NCBI RefSeq assembly: GCF_949628215.1
Contig: NC_134276.1
Coordinates: 218,198,610 to 218,262,609 of the forward strand
Length of the DNA stretch: 64,000 nucleotides
Direction: 5' to 3'
From: Phalacrocorax aristotelis
Taxonomy: Eukaryota; Chordata; Aves; Suliformes; Phalacrocoracidae
Made by a program: the position numbers and the translations under genes. Each line of letters begins with the position of its first letter. Positions within the stretch are counted from its first letter, which is position 1. The notes under the pieces were generated by a model. That model worked only from the letters and a program-made list of their open reading frames with translations, had not been told where the DNA came from and made no database searches. Below are positions 49,035 to 62,500 of the stretch, one piece after another.

Positions 49035-51654
49035 GTAATCATTTAGGATTCCTTTTTTAGTCAATGGAGAGAAAGAGATGCCTATTTTCTTTTGATGCAG
49101 AAGTCTGAAATAGAGATAAGTTTTGCTGTAGAAGTGCTCATTTCTCTCCTACTGCAAAGGGAGCCTGGGTGACTAATTCAGATTAGTCATCCATAGTATA
49201 AATATCTACACGTTAGGTGAGACAGATCCTGTTGCGGAAGACTATGCTTGCTAGGCAGAGATTCTGATAGGGACCTCCTCACCTCGCTGAGGTTGCCTTC
49301 TCGCCCTGATGGGTTGTAAGGGGAATGAGACATGGGATATGTTTTGCGGTGTGCTGGGTTCTTAGCTCTGCTTGCTGAATCTTCTTCCTCTTTCATAGCT
49401 GACTGACAAGTTTGAGGTTGAAAGCACTGTCTATAAATGATTCAGAATCATATAGCTATCTCTTTAAGACCAATACAAGAAAACATACTTAAGTTTTTGT
49501 CATATACGTGACCAGCACAGTTGGTTTTCCAGATTCTGTTTGAGACATACGGGTGCTAGCCAGAGGAGTAGCATTACGTTGTGATCGTCTGCCTCGTGAA
49601 TAAGCAGTAAGTTCCGTGGTGCAGAAGACAGGATTTCTCCATGTTTCTTCAGTGCTTAGCATGAAGAGGACCCTGAGCTGAGAAGTTGTTTATCGCTGTT
49701 TTAGTAACTGTAAATACTGAGTTTTTTAACTTGTACTTTAATTATGGCCAGTCCTAGAGACTGGTACACGTGTCTGAGTTTTGTGAAGACTTGGAGATGA
49801 AGTAGCAGAGTAGTTTACAAAAAATACGAAGGGGCTTGAGGGTGCCAAATTTTGCAGAAAGGCGCAGAATGTTTTAGGGATGCAGTGCCAGGAATAAATG
49901 CATATTCGACTTCATTGATGTTACGCTGTACCCACTGTTTCCTCTTACAAAATAGGCAGCTAATTTCATTACTACTTTTTCCTGTTACTTTTGTCATCTT
50001 TGTTCTTAGCTGGCTGTAGTCCCTGTAAAGTAACTGCTACAAGTAAGTAGTGTTAATATCTGTAGTGCTTTCAGTGTGGCAGCTTTCATCCGGTGCGTCC
50101 ATGGCCTCCGCGGTCCTGTTTTTCCCCTCCATTTTACATAGCAGCGCTGCTAAAGAATGTTGTATCTTGCAGAAAACCTCACTGCTTCGACTTCATTTTT
50201 CATGAGCGAAATATTTTGACTCCATTGAAGTGAGCTTGTATGCACTGGTTTTTGAAATACCCAGAAGAAAATGTTGGAATGAAGCGGTGTGGTTCCCAAG
50301 AACAAAACTGTTTAAGCATTTTTAGTCTTAGAAGAGAACAGCAAGTAAAAATATTCGGTGTACGCTTGGGGTTTGGATATATGCTTGAGTTTTTACAAGG
50401 CACTGTGAAGTGAAACCGGATCACCTAGTTGTCACGGTAGACATTTGCCATGCGAGGAAAATGCTGTTGCATAATCATGGTTTGTTGTTAGAGCTGGTGG
50501 ACTGTGCCCCGGTCATAAATATACTATTTGGGGAAAAGCAGAAACTTTACTAACCCACTCACAATGAAACAGCAGACCCAGTGTTTGGAGAAACAGGAGG
50601 ATCTCAATGGCCCTTGATAAAAAGAAGCAGTCTTCTGCTGACCTATGTGTTTAATTTCTAATGCAAGGCAGGCAGTTCTTGCTGGAAGGAAATCACTACA
50701 GTTTTTGTATATTGGCTGGTTTAAACTCTGGCTGCCTCATGGGGGAGAGATGGGGGAGACCAGGCAGCGTTGATGGAAGGTCTGTGAAAAATCATGTCGG
50801 TGTGTGAAGTAATAAGCCAAAATAACGTTGAAAGTATAATTATTGGAATGGATGCTGTGCCTGAAAATGGCAAAATATTATGTGTGTTAGTGTTAGAGAC
50901 AATTTTGAGGTATGTGATTAAAGAAAATAGCAGGGCAGAGAAGACAAAAACCATACTGGGTAATCTGCTATATTTAAAAAAAGCCAGGGGAAGTCCAATG
51001 ATACACGTAGAATTCCACATGTATTTCTTGGTTGCGATTTTTGGTGTGTGTATAACTTGTGAAGCTGTCACTTGATTAGGCCAGGAGTTAGTGTGGGTGT
51101 TTTACCTGTTAAATAAGGGGAAAACACCTGTTTATGCGTAATGCCGGACACCACCTTAGTATGCTGGGAAGTATACTGGTGGAATTGAGGAGACCCTCCC
51201 ACGTTTTCTCTTATTCTTCAGCACATTATGCTCCCGTAGTCCCACGTGGGGTTTTCTGTACCTGAGACAGCTGATGCTGCCTGCTTTCAGGGACTGAGTG
51301 CCACACGCTGTTTCTCTATAGCGATATTTCTTACTTGAGACCTTTCCCGTACCACTTCTTTGTTCTTACTGGACTGTTAATGCAGCAGCAGAGGGCAACG
51401 GAGCATAGGCTCCTGAAGTGGTGTCTGCACCGTGTGGCTGAATGCGATGCAGAGAGCTGTGGAGGAGCTGTAGGGCTGGAAGGAGTCCGTCCCGTTAAAT
51501 CACCTCCAGCTTGGTGCCGGGCTGCTGCCTCTTCTGTTTTCGAAACTTGAGCTGGTGTCTCTGTGCAGCATTGTACTGCACATGTAAATGTACCAGCCTA
51601 CTGAACTGGGAGGGGCGTCTCTTAATATGGCACTTTATCGTGCTGTTCGGATAC

Positions 51655-51713
51655 AGAAGTGACAAGAACCTGATGATCTTAGAGGTGTTTTCCGTCCTTA
51701 ATGATTCTATTTA
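51655..51713 (+). mobile_element. CR1 LINE 3' tail fragment
   Basis: 'ctgatgatcttagaggtgtt' then 'ccttaatgattctat' match the CR1 3' end with a few substitutions. The copy is severely 5'-truncated. Confidence 0.88.
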
Positions 51714-53951
51714 AAATGTCACTATGGTATTTCCCAGCCGGGAGAAAACCCCACACTTTACCTCCAGAAGCTGTAGAAAAGCAAAAGGAACACTCTCGTC
51801 TTCAGAAGGGATTGATAGTCGTCTGTGTTTTTCAGAGTTTGAGAAGTCAGGTTTTCAATTAACTGGGGGAGATTTCACTCGAGCCAAGCTGCTTGTCAGG
51901 CCCATCGAGACGCACGGTGGCGAGCACTTGGCAGTGGAGAGGGCACTTGTCTGCAGCAGCGGGGCAGACGTTTCTGTTGCTCGCAGTGTGCTTTGCTTGC
52001 GACTGAGTTTCTGACTTGGGAATTGTTATTCAAATAGACTTTGAGTGTTATATGCAAATTAATATTTCATGAATGACTCCTTGTAACTGAATATTTAGTT
52101 GCAACAGCAAGCAAGCTTGAGTACAAGGTTTTATGATAGAGATGGTCGTTAAGATGATACTCTGTTCCTGCAGCTATCATAATTTGCATTCTCTGAGGTA
52201 TTTATAGAGACTGAGAGTACTTACTGATGATCTTTTGTGCAAGGCTGATGTTAATTTAGTTTCCCAAAGTTTATACAATCCCTAGAATTCTTTATTAAAC
52301 TTGGAAAAGTAAATGTAATCCTTTTCAGTTACTTGAAATCACCTTTTCTGTTACAGATTCTGTGCTTTTTATTAGTGGTTTTGGTTATGATTAAGGCTAT
52401 TCAGTTAGCGTGAACCATTTCTTAGACTTTGTGCTTAAAGCCATAGTGCGACGTGATTTAAGCTGGCCCTACTGCTGAATAGCTGTCCCCTTCTTGTTGC
52501 TCATACCTATTCTTTGTCACTTCTCTACCCTCTCTCCTTGCTGGCACAAGCATTTGTGCAGATGCGTTGGGAACCCGCCTGGGAGAGCGATCCAGCCGAA
52601 CTTTTTTCTGCTAATACTGTGTGGAAAAGGAGAACAACGTTTTTCTCAGCAGCGCAGGTTTAAATACATGGCAAGCTATGGCCTGACACCATCAGCGCTT
52701 AATTCTGGTTTGTGATTTCAAGAGCAGCCTGAGCTTTAGTGTCTGTTTGTCCAGGTAAAGCCTGTTGAACCCTAAAGGGTGGGTCTGAGATTTCCAAATG
52801 ACTGTTTGCCCTTCAATGTTATTTTACGATGAAGTAAGCTTAGCCTGTAAATATAGTTTAAGTGGTGCTGTGCGGACAAACAGGCTGGTGGTCTGCTGTC
52901 ATATATAAGATTTTTCTTCTGAAGCATCTTAATATCTGTTTTAACTGTAGAACTACATAAACTTTGTGTGGACTGTGTCTACGTGATGTCCTGAAAGAGT
53001 AAGGAAATTAAAATGTGTATGTTGTTTACTATCCTGTTTTAAGGCACTGATTTGTTATGGTTTTGGCAAAGCAGTATTGTGCCTCGTTTCCATGTAGGTT
53101 GATTGGTAGAACAACGCAACATCAGAATATTCTGGTAAAAACTGCAGCGTGCAAGAACTGTAGGGGCATAAACGTAGTTTTGAAGCTTTGAACTTGGACC
53201 ATGAAAGGCACATAAGCTGATGTTTTTCTTGCTTGTTTGAGAACATCACGGTACTGATAAAATAGGTGTATCTGAAACGTACAGTTCTTGATCTTCTTGT
53301 AAAGCGCAACAGGAAATCTTAGTTTGCAAATGCTGCTGCTTTGCCACCTAATAGTCTGAGCGGTATGTTGTGTCTTTTGTAATACCACCTTATCCTGTGC
53401 GCAGCAAAAATAAAACATCCAGGGTCCAGAGATCAGTGTGGTGCATGACTTTGACAGACTGGGGTTTCTGAAAAATGCTGCTTGTGCGCCCCAGTAAATA
53501 CCAGCATCATAATTAGTTCTGAAGGGTTTAACTGTGGTGACCCAGGAAGAAATTTAATTTGTTGCTTAAACAATGTGAAGTAAACAGTCTAAGTGGCTTC
53601 AAAGCCTTGTTTATTAATGTAAGCAGTGCAAGTGAATGAGGAGTGGAATGTCTGAGGAGTCCGGCGAGAGATGTGAAGCGACACTTAAAACCTCCCCTGG
53701 TTTTGTTTTGCTTGTTTTAACAGTGATTGTGCGCTAGCTTTTTAATATTCAAACCAAGTTGCAAACCTGTTAATCTTTCAAGTGAAGCACGGAAACCCCC
53801 CCCAGCATTCCTTGTAGATGCTGCTGATGCCTGCTTCCGTGGGGGAGCTACGTTAACAGAGAGTGGTAGCTGAAAGTGTTTGACTATTAATCTTCTTAAA
53901 TTATTCGTAATGGAGTGAAATACATGTTAAAAACGTGGAGATAACGATGCC

Positions 53952-54022
53952 CTTGTAGATGACAGTTGGACTTGATGATCTTGGAGGTCTTTGCCAACCT
54001 TAATGATTCTGTGATTCTATGA
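53952..54022 (+). mobile_element. CR1 LINE 3' tail fragment
   Basis: 'cttgatgatcttggaggtct' followed by 'ccaaccttaatgattctgtg' and 'attctatga'. A truncated copy of about 70 bp. Confidence 0.92.
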
Positions 54023-57000
54023 CTTGAAGCTGGTAGGCTGTGAACTTTAATTCCTTGGGCTGTGTTTAGCTCTGTATGCTTTTGACTGACCTAGAAAAAA
54101 AGACCTTTTTTGTGCAGTTAAGTTCATAGCGCATTTGGTATATGTTTCTGGCTACCTTTTTCCTGCATTTTTTGAAGCACTGCAATTTCTTCAGTGTCTG
54201 GGTGTGTTGAATTTAATTAAAAATGTACCATTTAAATAAAGAAGCTGTGCAAATTTTGTCCTTAGCATGGGGTAGGGCGTCAATTAGAAGGCTGTTTAAC
54301 TAGATACTAGATGAGGATAAGGTTGATCATCAAAACAAAGTACTTCTTGATATCATCTCTTTATTAGGGAACTTCAGAAGCATAGAATAATTAGAAGTAG
54401 CTCTTAATTTTGTGTGCATATTTGTACAACAGACAGGCCTTCATCATTTTTTGCCTGCAGCAGTTTTTTATTAAAAGAAAAAAACTCAGTGCAACCCCTT
54501 ACTGCGCTAGTATACCAGCCTCTCCCCTGCAGTACTTGAGATTTACTCTGTGTGTCCAAGGAATGTAAGTGTAGATGTCTTTCATTTGCCAGTTAGATGT
54601 TGAGAAAAAGAGGAGAAATTCATATTGCTGACCTAGAAGAGGAAAACAAAAGGAGGCTCTTGGCTAACTGGTGAAATACTGTTTTGGTTAAGAATAAATC
54701 CTGAGAGTTGTAAGTGTATCTAAGGGTTTCCAAACCAACAGCTCGGGCTAAGCAATCTCTCAAGAAGCTGAAACGCATCTTTAGTTATATGGTAATGTTT
54801 GAAGATTAACAGAATCCTCTGTTCAATGTTTCCATCTTCTTCCTTGCATGTTTGCTGTGGCCACGGAGTGATACGAGTGCCTCCTGAGGCTCAGGAGCCC
54901 TCAGAGGTGGTGCGCAGTTTCTGAGCAGATTAGGATCCAGGACAGAGATTTTCCTCTACGGTTTTCTGACGGCAGGGGTGGAGAGAGTCACAAGGCAAAC
55001 CCTGAGCAATGTGGCAGGAGAATGCTGTGGCAAAATGCTGTGCCAGAACGCTGTGAAGAAAAAGTTAGGGGAAAAGGAGCTGCAGAGCTGGTACCGTGGC
55101 GAAAGGAGGAGTGGGAGTTCAGAGCTGGCTGGTGCTGCTGGGCTGCAGGGTGGATTTCGGCACTGCTGCGTAAGGCACGGCTCCCTCCGCCTTGGGGAGC
55201 GTGACTGTGGCTGAGTACTCAGTGCTGGATTCGGTAGTGCTGAAACATTGCCGTTCAGATCCTAAATCTTTGCTGAAAATGCCATTAACACTGTGTGTTG
55301 TGACTGCTGCTTTATTATACCGTGGGGCTGAGGTACCAGGTTGATGTGGTGTGAAAAATGTCAGTTGGGAGATCGGACCCCTCTCCTCTTTGTTCCAGAG
55401 GTGTTTGCCCGTGTCTGGCAGGACGATAACCTGTCGTTCCCTTCTTGAAGCAGCCGAAGCTCGGGAGGCAGAAGCAGATGCCTGCACTGGAGCTCTGGGG
55501 TGCGCTCGCTAGACGAAGCCGTTTCTGCTCTGTAACACCTTGACAAACCATTCTGCCATTCGCATGAAGCTTTTGCTGGCCTTCTGAAGTGGCCTATGGG
55601 CAAAATACTCTTCTCCCCCGAGACGCATCCTTCACCTGTACAAAACAGAGGCTTCTGGGCGTTTGACTGTTCACCTCTGAGGGTTATGAGACTCTGAGGG
55701 GGTGGAAGAAGGATGAAGTAATGAAATAATGATAAACTAAGTCAATTTTTTTACTAAGACTGAAACATGGTATAAGATACCAATTTTCACAGGTTTTAAG
55801 TATTTAAGTTATCCCAATGCTACGATAATAGCTAACTACAAAGCTAGCTGAGTACAACAGAGACAATTTCTAATTCTGTGTGCTGGGTTGTAGGAGGGAA
55901 TAAAGGCTATCATGCATTTGTGTTTTATGTTCTTGAGACTGTGTGTACATGTGTGGTCAGAGCTTGGCAGAAATCGCCAAGACCGTAAGAGTTTGATGTC
56001 CAGTGGGTTGCGTGTGCTAACTGGGGTGTGCGTGGGCAGTGGCTGGAACCGTCACTGCCTCTGAGGACTCTGGTCTGTCCTGCTCTGCCTTTTATTCAGA
56101 GTTTGTAAAAAAGAATCAGGCAAATGAATGAGGGAAGGGAACAAAGAGAATAGTCATGAATGCGAATCCACTTATGTAAAATTTGGATGTTAAAGTAGTT
56201 GTTATTTATGCATGTCCTGAAACTGCAGTGATGCCTCTTGCAGAGTTTCATAGATAACCCTTCATAGATAATGTCCCATGGATTTATTTTCACTAAACCT
56301 ATAGCCAGCTGTTCCGAGCGAGAATCGGCTCATGGCATGATCTTAATCTGGGAACAGAGAAGGCTGGTTTGGACTCAGGCTGCTGTATTAAGGAAAGCTG
56401 CTCGTTTCCTCTTAGTTCCTTAACCTACTGCAGCTATTGCTTGTAACATTGCGTTTTTACACCTAAGGCCTACATTGGTTTGCTATGTGATCGATTATTT
56501 ATTTCACAAGCTATAACCAAAACCTTGGTTTCTGTGTTTCTCATGGCTTTGTGCTTAGTCTTTCATTGTAGTATTAAGCTACAGTTTCAGCATGGCACCA
56601 AAGTTGGAACAGGTTTGCCCGAATGTTTGATCTTGGGAGATTAAAGCTCTGTGTACCAGAAGACAGATTTGTATCTTCCTATTTGACTCTTATGCTTTGG
56701 GCTTTATTGCTTGCAACAGACTGTACTTAAAATAATGCCTACCCATGTTAGCATTACTTGTGAAAGCACGTGGAGCATGTCAGATAACACTCCATAATAT
56801 CTATTTTTGTTGTTGTTGGGCTGATGTGACACTCTTGTGTATGGGGAGGGGCTGATTTAAAGCCTGCCAAGGCTTGGCTTTCAAAGGGTGTCTGCAGGTG
56901 GGTTTCTAAAGAGAAAAATATTCTGCCAGGTAAGAGAGGCTCCTCTGTAATAAGGTTGAATTTTTGATTACCGTCAGAGAGCATGGCTACTGGGCAGACA

Positions 57001-58137
57001 TGATACCAGTTTGAATTTGGAGCAGTGCGTTTTAATGAAGTCTAAGTCCTTCCAACTTACAGATGAGGTGGGATAGAAAGAAGGTTGGTGAAGAGGCGTT
57101 CTGCATTTCCTGCCTTTAACTTTCTATTTTTAATTTTGCCTTCTTGTGGCTCCACGGACAGCTACTTCCCAGGAGAAATAGAGCTGGTAGGAAGGAGATA
57201 CGTGACTGCCTGAAAGGCGGTTTGCCATATAGCGGTGGGCTTCAGCAGCTCCAATGCTTATTAAATATGGCAGGAAATCCCCAGTACTGCTTTAGTTTGT
57301 CTGGAGAACCACAGACCTCTTGGGTATAATTTCATAATAATCGGGGGGGCGGAAAAAAAATCTCTCCTCTTGAGCTATAGTATTTATTTACATAGCAAGC
57401 TTTTCCTTTTCTCCATTGGGGTTTTTCATCATTCTTCATGCCTTGTGTGAACGTAAGAGGAATCAATACTGATCTTTCATTTAATCCTGGCTATGTTATA
57501 AGATGAATGGGGAAATTTTTTATCAGTGTTGTTTTGTCTTGGAAACAAGCACTGAGTGCATTCCTAAAGAGTCTGCAGTCGGATCCTAAAGAGATTGAGA
57601 GCGAGCTCTAGAAGTAATTGAGTAGCTCAAGATTCTCTTCCCCTGGCAGGCTGAAATGTAGAATCTGAGCGTTTTGAACCCAAAGGAGAGAAGGCTGCTG
57701 TAAGTCATCTGTTACCTATATTGTGGGCGTACTTTAGGAGCACGGCATGGTGCTGGATCCAGGCTCTGCCAGACCGGGGCCTGTAACATCTCCCCTGTAA
57801 CAGGTTTCTGGCTGTACCGAGGGGTGGGAGAAGTCCAGTTGCAAGCGATGGGGTCATGGAGCTGGAAGATAACGGCGGGATGGTGATGGGACTGGAGGTA
57901 TTGGTCACAATGAACTGCTGAGACAGTGAGAGGCAGCAGGTAACGGCCAGTAACCTCGTACTGGGGACAGGCGATTGCAGTGGGGTTTGAAGGGATGGCA
58001 GCCTGGGGTGTGGATGTGCAAAGAAGCAGCACAGCATTGATAACAAAAGGTTGGAAGCAGTGGAATACAGAATACTGTAACGTAGGTAGTCTGTGTATTG
58101 CAAGCAGTTGTCTTTGACAGGTCACAGCAGTTAAACT

Positions 58138-58243
58138 CTGTTTGGCTGGACAGGGTGCTGGGCCAACTTGTTTAGGCTGCGGTCTTCCTAGAAAAGTTGG
58201 ACTAGATGATCTCTGAGGTCCCTTCCAACCTGGCATTCTGTGA
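58138..58243 (+). mobile_element. CR1 LINE 3' tail fragment, older subfamily
   Basis: 'ggctggacagggtgctgggc' then 'tagatgatctctgaggtccc' and 'ttccaacctggcattctgtg'. It matches the copy ending at 17942 better than the young group. Confidence 0.92.
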
Positions 58244-58724
58244 ACCCTCAAGATTCACCACAGTGGTGCATGCAACAGCAGAAGAAAAGAAGTAGTTGAG
58301 CGCTGTTAGCGCGCAGGGCCTTAGCAGCGGGAGAGAGCTTCAGGCATTAAAATACAATGGGAAGATGCTAACATCTAATTCGTGCTCTGTGCAGTGTAGG
58401 TTAAAACATCATCGAGATTTACATTGGTCTGACCGGGCTAAAATCCCTTCAAATCCAACAGCTGGTGGTTGGTAGGAGCTGGAGAGAGAATTATTTCAAA
58501 GAGATTGTTCATGTGTCTGGAGCGTATTTTTCAGTTGTTTTGAACAGATTCACTAACAACTCTTTCCTTGTTTCCGCTCTTAAATGCGTAATACTATTCC
58601 GGTCACCTCCAATGCAGAACTGCAGTTCTGAAGCACTTGCATCTTCAAAAGCTTGAGGTTCCTGCCCACACCATTTTGAATGATGCACGCTTACCTGTCC
58701 TTTAACAAATAACAGCAGATCTTC

Positions 58725-59587
58725 TGAGAGGATGGAATGAAGCACATGGATGCGCTGTATGACACGAAACTGGGAGGAGTGCTTAATAGACCCGTACAGA
58801 GGGACGCCAGCAGACTGATGGGCCAGTGGCGGTCTCATGAAGCTCAGCCAGGGGAACCGCCAAGCCCTGCCCCTAGGGAGGCATAACCCCATGCACCAGA
58901 ACAGGCTGGGGCTGAGCAGCTGGGAAGCAGCTCTGCCGTGAATGACCTTGGAGTCTTGGTGGACACAAGGCTGGCTGGGAGCCAGCAGCGTTCCCTTACT
59001 GCAACAGTGACCGGCGCAGCCTTCTGGGCTGCGACGTGCAGAGTGTTGCCAGCAGGTCAAGGGAGGTGATCCTTCCCATCTGCCCGGCACTGCTGGGGCC
59101 GCATCTGGAGTTGAGTCTAGTGCTGGGCTCCGCAGGATGAGAGACACGGACAGAGTGGAGCGAGTCCCGCAAAGAGCCGCAAAGTTGATTAAGTAATTGG
59201 AGAATTTGCCACGTGAGGAGAGCTGGGTCTGCTCATCCTAGAGAAGATACAGCTTGAGGGGGATCTCATTAATGTGCATAAATCCCTCATGGGGGAGTAC
59301 AGAAGATGGAGCCAGGCTCTCCTCGGGTGTACCCAGGGACAGGACAAGAGGCGGCGGGCACAAGTTGAAATACGGTAAACTGAAAGAAAACAGTTTTTTT
59401 GCTGTGAGAGTGGTTGAACGCAGGCAGAGGCTGCCCAAAGAGGTGGTGGAGTCTCCATCCTTGGAGCCGTTCAAAACCTGCCTGGATGCGGTCCTGGGCA
59501 GCCAGCTCCAGCTGACCCTGCTTTGCAAAGCAGCAGGTTGGGTTGGATGACCTCCGGAGATACCCTTCCGCCTGCTCCATTCTGTGA
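58725..59587 (+). mobile_element. CR1 LINE, longest copy (about 860 bp)
   Basis: Extends further 5' than the other copies into the end of the LINE reverse-transcriptase frame: 'aggcataaccccatgcacca', 'ggctggggctgagcagctgg' and 'ccttggagtcttggtggaca' are typical CR1 inner sequence. It ends with 'ttgggttggatgacctccgg' and 'ccattctgtgac'. Many differences from the consensus indicate an old, inactive copy. Confidence 0.9.
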
Positions 59588-62500
59588 CCGCTGCTGTTAC
59601 AGGAAACTGCTGGCTCATATCCTTGTTAAGGTAAAAGCTGTTAAACTGTAAACGGTGCTGTGCACGCCTGTCCTTAATTTGCATGAAGCTGCCACATCTT
59701 TACTTTGTCTTCAGGAGTCTCTCAAACTGTACTGTGCAGGGCAGCAAGCGCTGGAGGGTTGTTCCATGCCCCAAGACCGCTGTCAGGCTGCAGTCCTCGA
59801 CAGGGACAGCCCGTTGACTTTATTTGCATTGTTATATTTTGGCACAGGAGTCCGCAATGCTTCTAGACACACACGTGTGTTGTGTCCCCTGTCGCAGCGC
59901 GAGCCCTGGCACCCGCTGAGGATGGTCTATGAGCTGGTCAGTGTGGCTGTCACAAGCTCAGGGTTACGCAAACATCAGGGTAAAAGCATCCAGTGCTGTG
60001 GGACGCACCACACGCCACAGCTCATAAACCGATGCAGTTTCTCTTTACTTACATCTGCTTGCTCAAAAGGGTCTGAATCATTCTTTTGATCCAGAGTTCC
60101 AGAGATTGCAGTCAGTACGGCAGCGCGTGGTTGATGGTATTTTTGCTTTCTATTTCCTGCCTCGTGCAGAGTTAGCTTTAGCTGTGCTGTCATTTGCCAA
60201 TCAACTTCTTACCGGTTTCATTTTTGGATAACATTTAATGGACTGGTTCTAGTCCGTATGCTTGCTGATTTTCTTTTAAGCTATCTCAGGTGAGAAATAC
60301 TCTTCCCAGAAAATGGGGAACTGAGTTTTCTCTCTGCATGTGCCCTGACCTGACCATCAGAGGGAAAGTGAAGAAGGCGAGAATGTTGAAAACGGGAACA
60401 AGCAGAACAGACCCTTCACCCAGAAGCATCTCGTAATGGGCATGCTGTTTGTCCGGGCTGGTGCTGGACGTTTTTGCATCTACAAATAGCAATAGTGGTG
60501 TTTGGCCTCTGTGTCAGCCCTGTCGGGTAGGTGGTGGAGGATGTTCTGCAGCGTTGGGCAAGGTCTGGGCTTGGCACCGTTCTCAGCCTTCCAAAGGCTA
60601 TGCTTGGCATGGCGGGGGGGGCTCTGGCTCTCCAGGGGCTGCTGGGGTGGAAGTGTGCTCTGTGGCTGCTGCGGGCTGGCACGGATGCTTTGAAACTGTC
60701 CTCCGAGATGTTACACAAATTTCTATAGAGAACTTGATTCCAGCAGGAGCATGTGCTTTAAAATACTGCTGGAAACAAGTGGAAAAGAGCCTTAAAGGAG
60801 CTTGTGAATGCTCAAGGGAAAATGCCGAATTTCTGTACAAACTCCATGCGTTCAGGATGGGGGAACGTAGCGAACCTTGACCTTCCACCTGCCAGCTGTG
60901 GTACTGGCTCAGTTTCAGTTGCAAACAAAATGGAAACACCCTCACTATCCCTGTCCCCCCTGTCCTTTTCCCATTAACCCGAAATACCCATTTGGGTAAT
61001 ACAAAGACTTTCTTCAGGAATGGAGACTTCCTGGTCGCTGGGCGATGCTTCCTCCTCAGAGCTGTTCTGTGGCGTGGGGGTGATGCTTATGCACTGATCT
61101 TTTTAAATCGTGAAAGGCTTTTTAAAATCAATGATAACAAAAGAATGGGAGAAAGTAAAAATGGGACCGATTATCTTTTTAGTTGGTAAATTCACTTATT
61201 GCTGATTCCTTCTGGCAAGTTAGGCTTCCGTGGAAGACTGCCCAGGAGATCTGTAGCGTTTTTGTTGGTGCAGAACATGTTACTGTCGGAGCTTGCCAGA
61301 CAGATTTCTTCTGGCTGGTTAGTCAGTAACTCTCTTAATAGGTACCAAACAACTCCGTGGTGCTCCTTTTTAAAATTTTTTTTTCTTTTTCTTTTTTATT
61401 CCAACCCCCAGCTTCCTATGGACCTGAGGCCTAGGAGCATGCTACTTGTCAGCAGTGTGCTGCCAAAGCCGCCTTGGAGGATTTGGAAACAGACGCTTTT
61501 TCCATTTACTCTGCAAAGTTGTTTCTCTGGTAGTACAAAAAGATGTTCTCAGAGTTCTTGTTATGCAAGTTGGATTTCAGAGAAAATGGCCTGCAAATAG
61601 GTGTCAGTACAGTTGGGAAGCTCCTTTTTTCGAAAAGCGTTACGCGGGGGTTAAGTGGTAGCGCACATCAGGAGACTTTTAGTTTCACTGATCTCAGAAA
61701 GAGCATTGCTCTTGCCACATGCACAGCTGCTGTACCTTCAAAGTACGACTTCTGGAAAGAATGTGCTTCTCTCTCTCTTCTCCCCCCTCCTTCCTTTCCT
61801 GTTTGCAACACGGTTTCTGTGCATGCTCTTTATGGTGTTTTCGTAATTTTGGTACTGTGCGTGCATCTGACATGGGAACATCCGATGGCATCTTAAAATA
61901 CTTATGTAGAAGTAAATAAGACATTCCGGCATCTTTCTGTTTAATTCTTAAAAATAAAACCAAGCAAGAATAGGGGTGATACTCTAGAGCTGTAAGTGGT
62001 GTAGCATGTTTTTTTCCTCCGAGGAGTTTTTGACTTTCTGTTGGAGGCATCCGTTCACAGCAGCTCATTTGAGCCATCACTGGAAGCACCTTTCCAGGCA
62101 GTGCTTGTCCATTTGTAGCGTGTCCAGTGAGGTTTATTTCCTTTCAGTTGCAGGCTTGACCACTAAATTAGTGTGTGCTGTACCCTGTAAATGCACTTCT
62201 GGGGAGGAGTGAAGAGTCGTGAAAATTGACAGTAGGTCCTGAGCTCCCAGGTGTAGCGGTGGTGCGAGCGCGCTCAAATGTTCTAAGACCTGGCCTAAGG
62301 AGGCAGAGGCATTATTTTTTTTATAAGTCTTTTAGGACTGGGGAAGTTAAGTCAAGCAGTCTTTGGTTGCTGTCAATGAACTCAATGCTGCATTATGCTG
62401 TTCAGATTGCGTTGTCTGTTGGTGAATGTAGAAATACGGTGTGACTGCAGCTTGGTGTCCGTGTATTTGTTTAGACTTAGCGTGGTTTCATAGCAGTTTG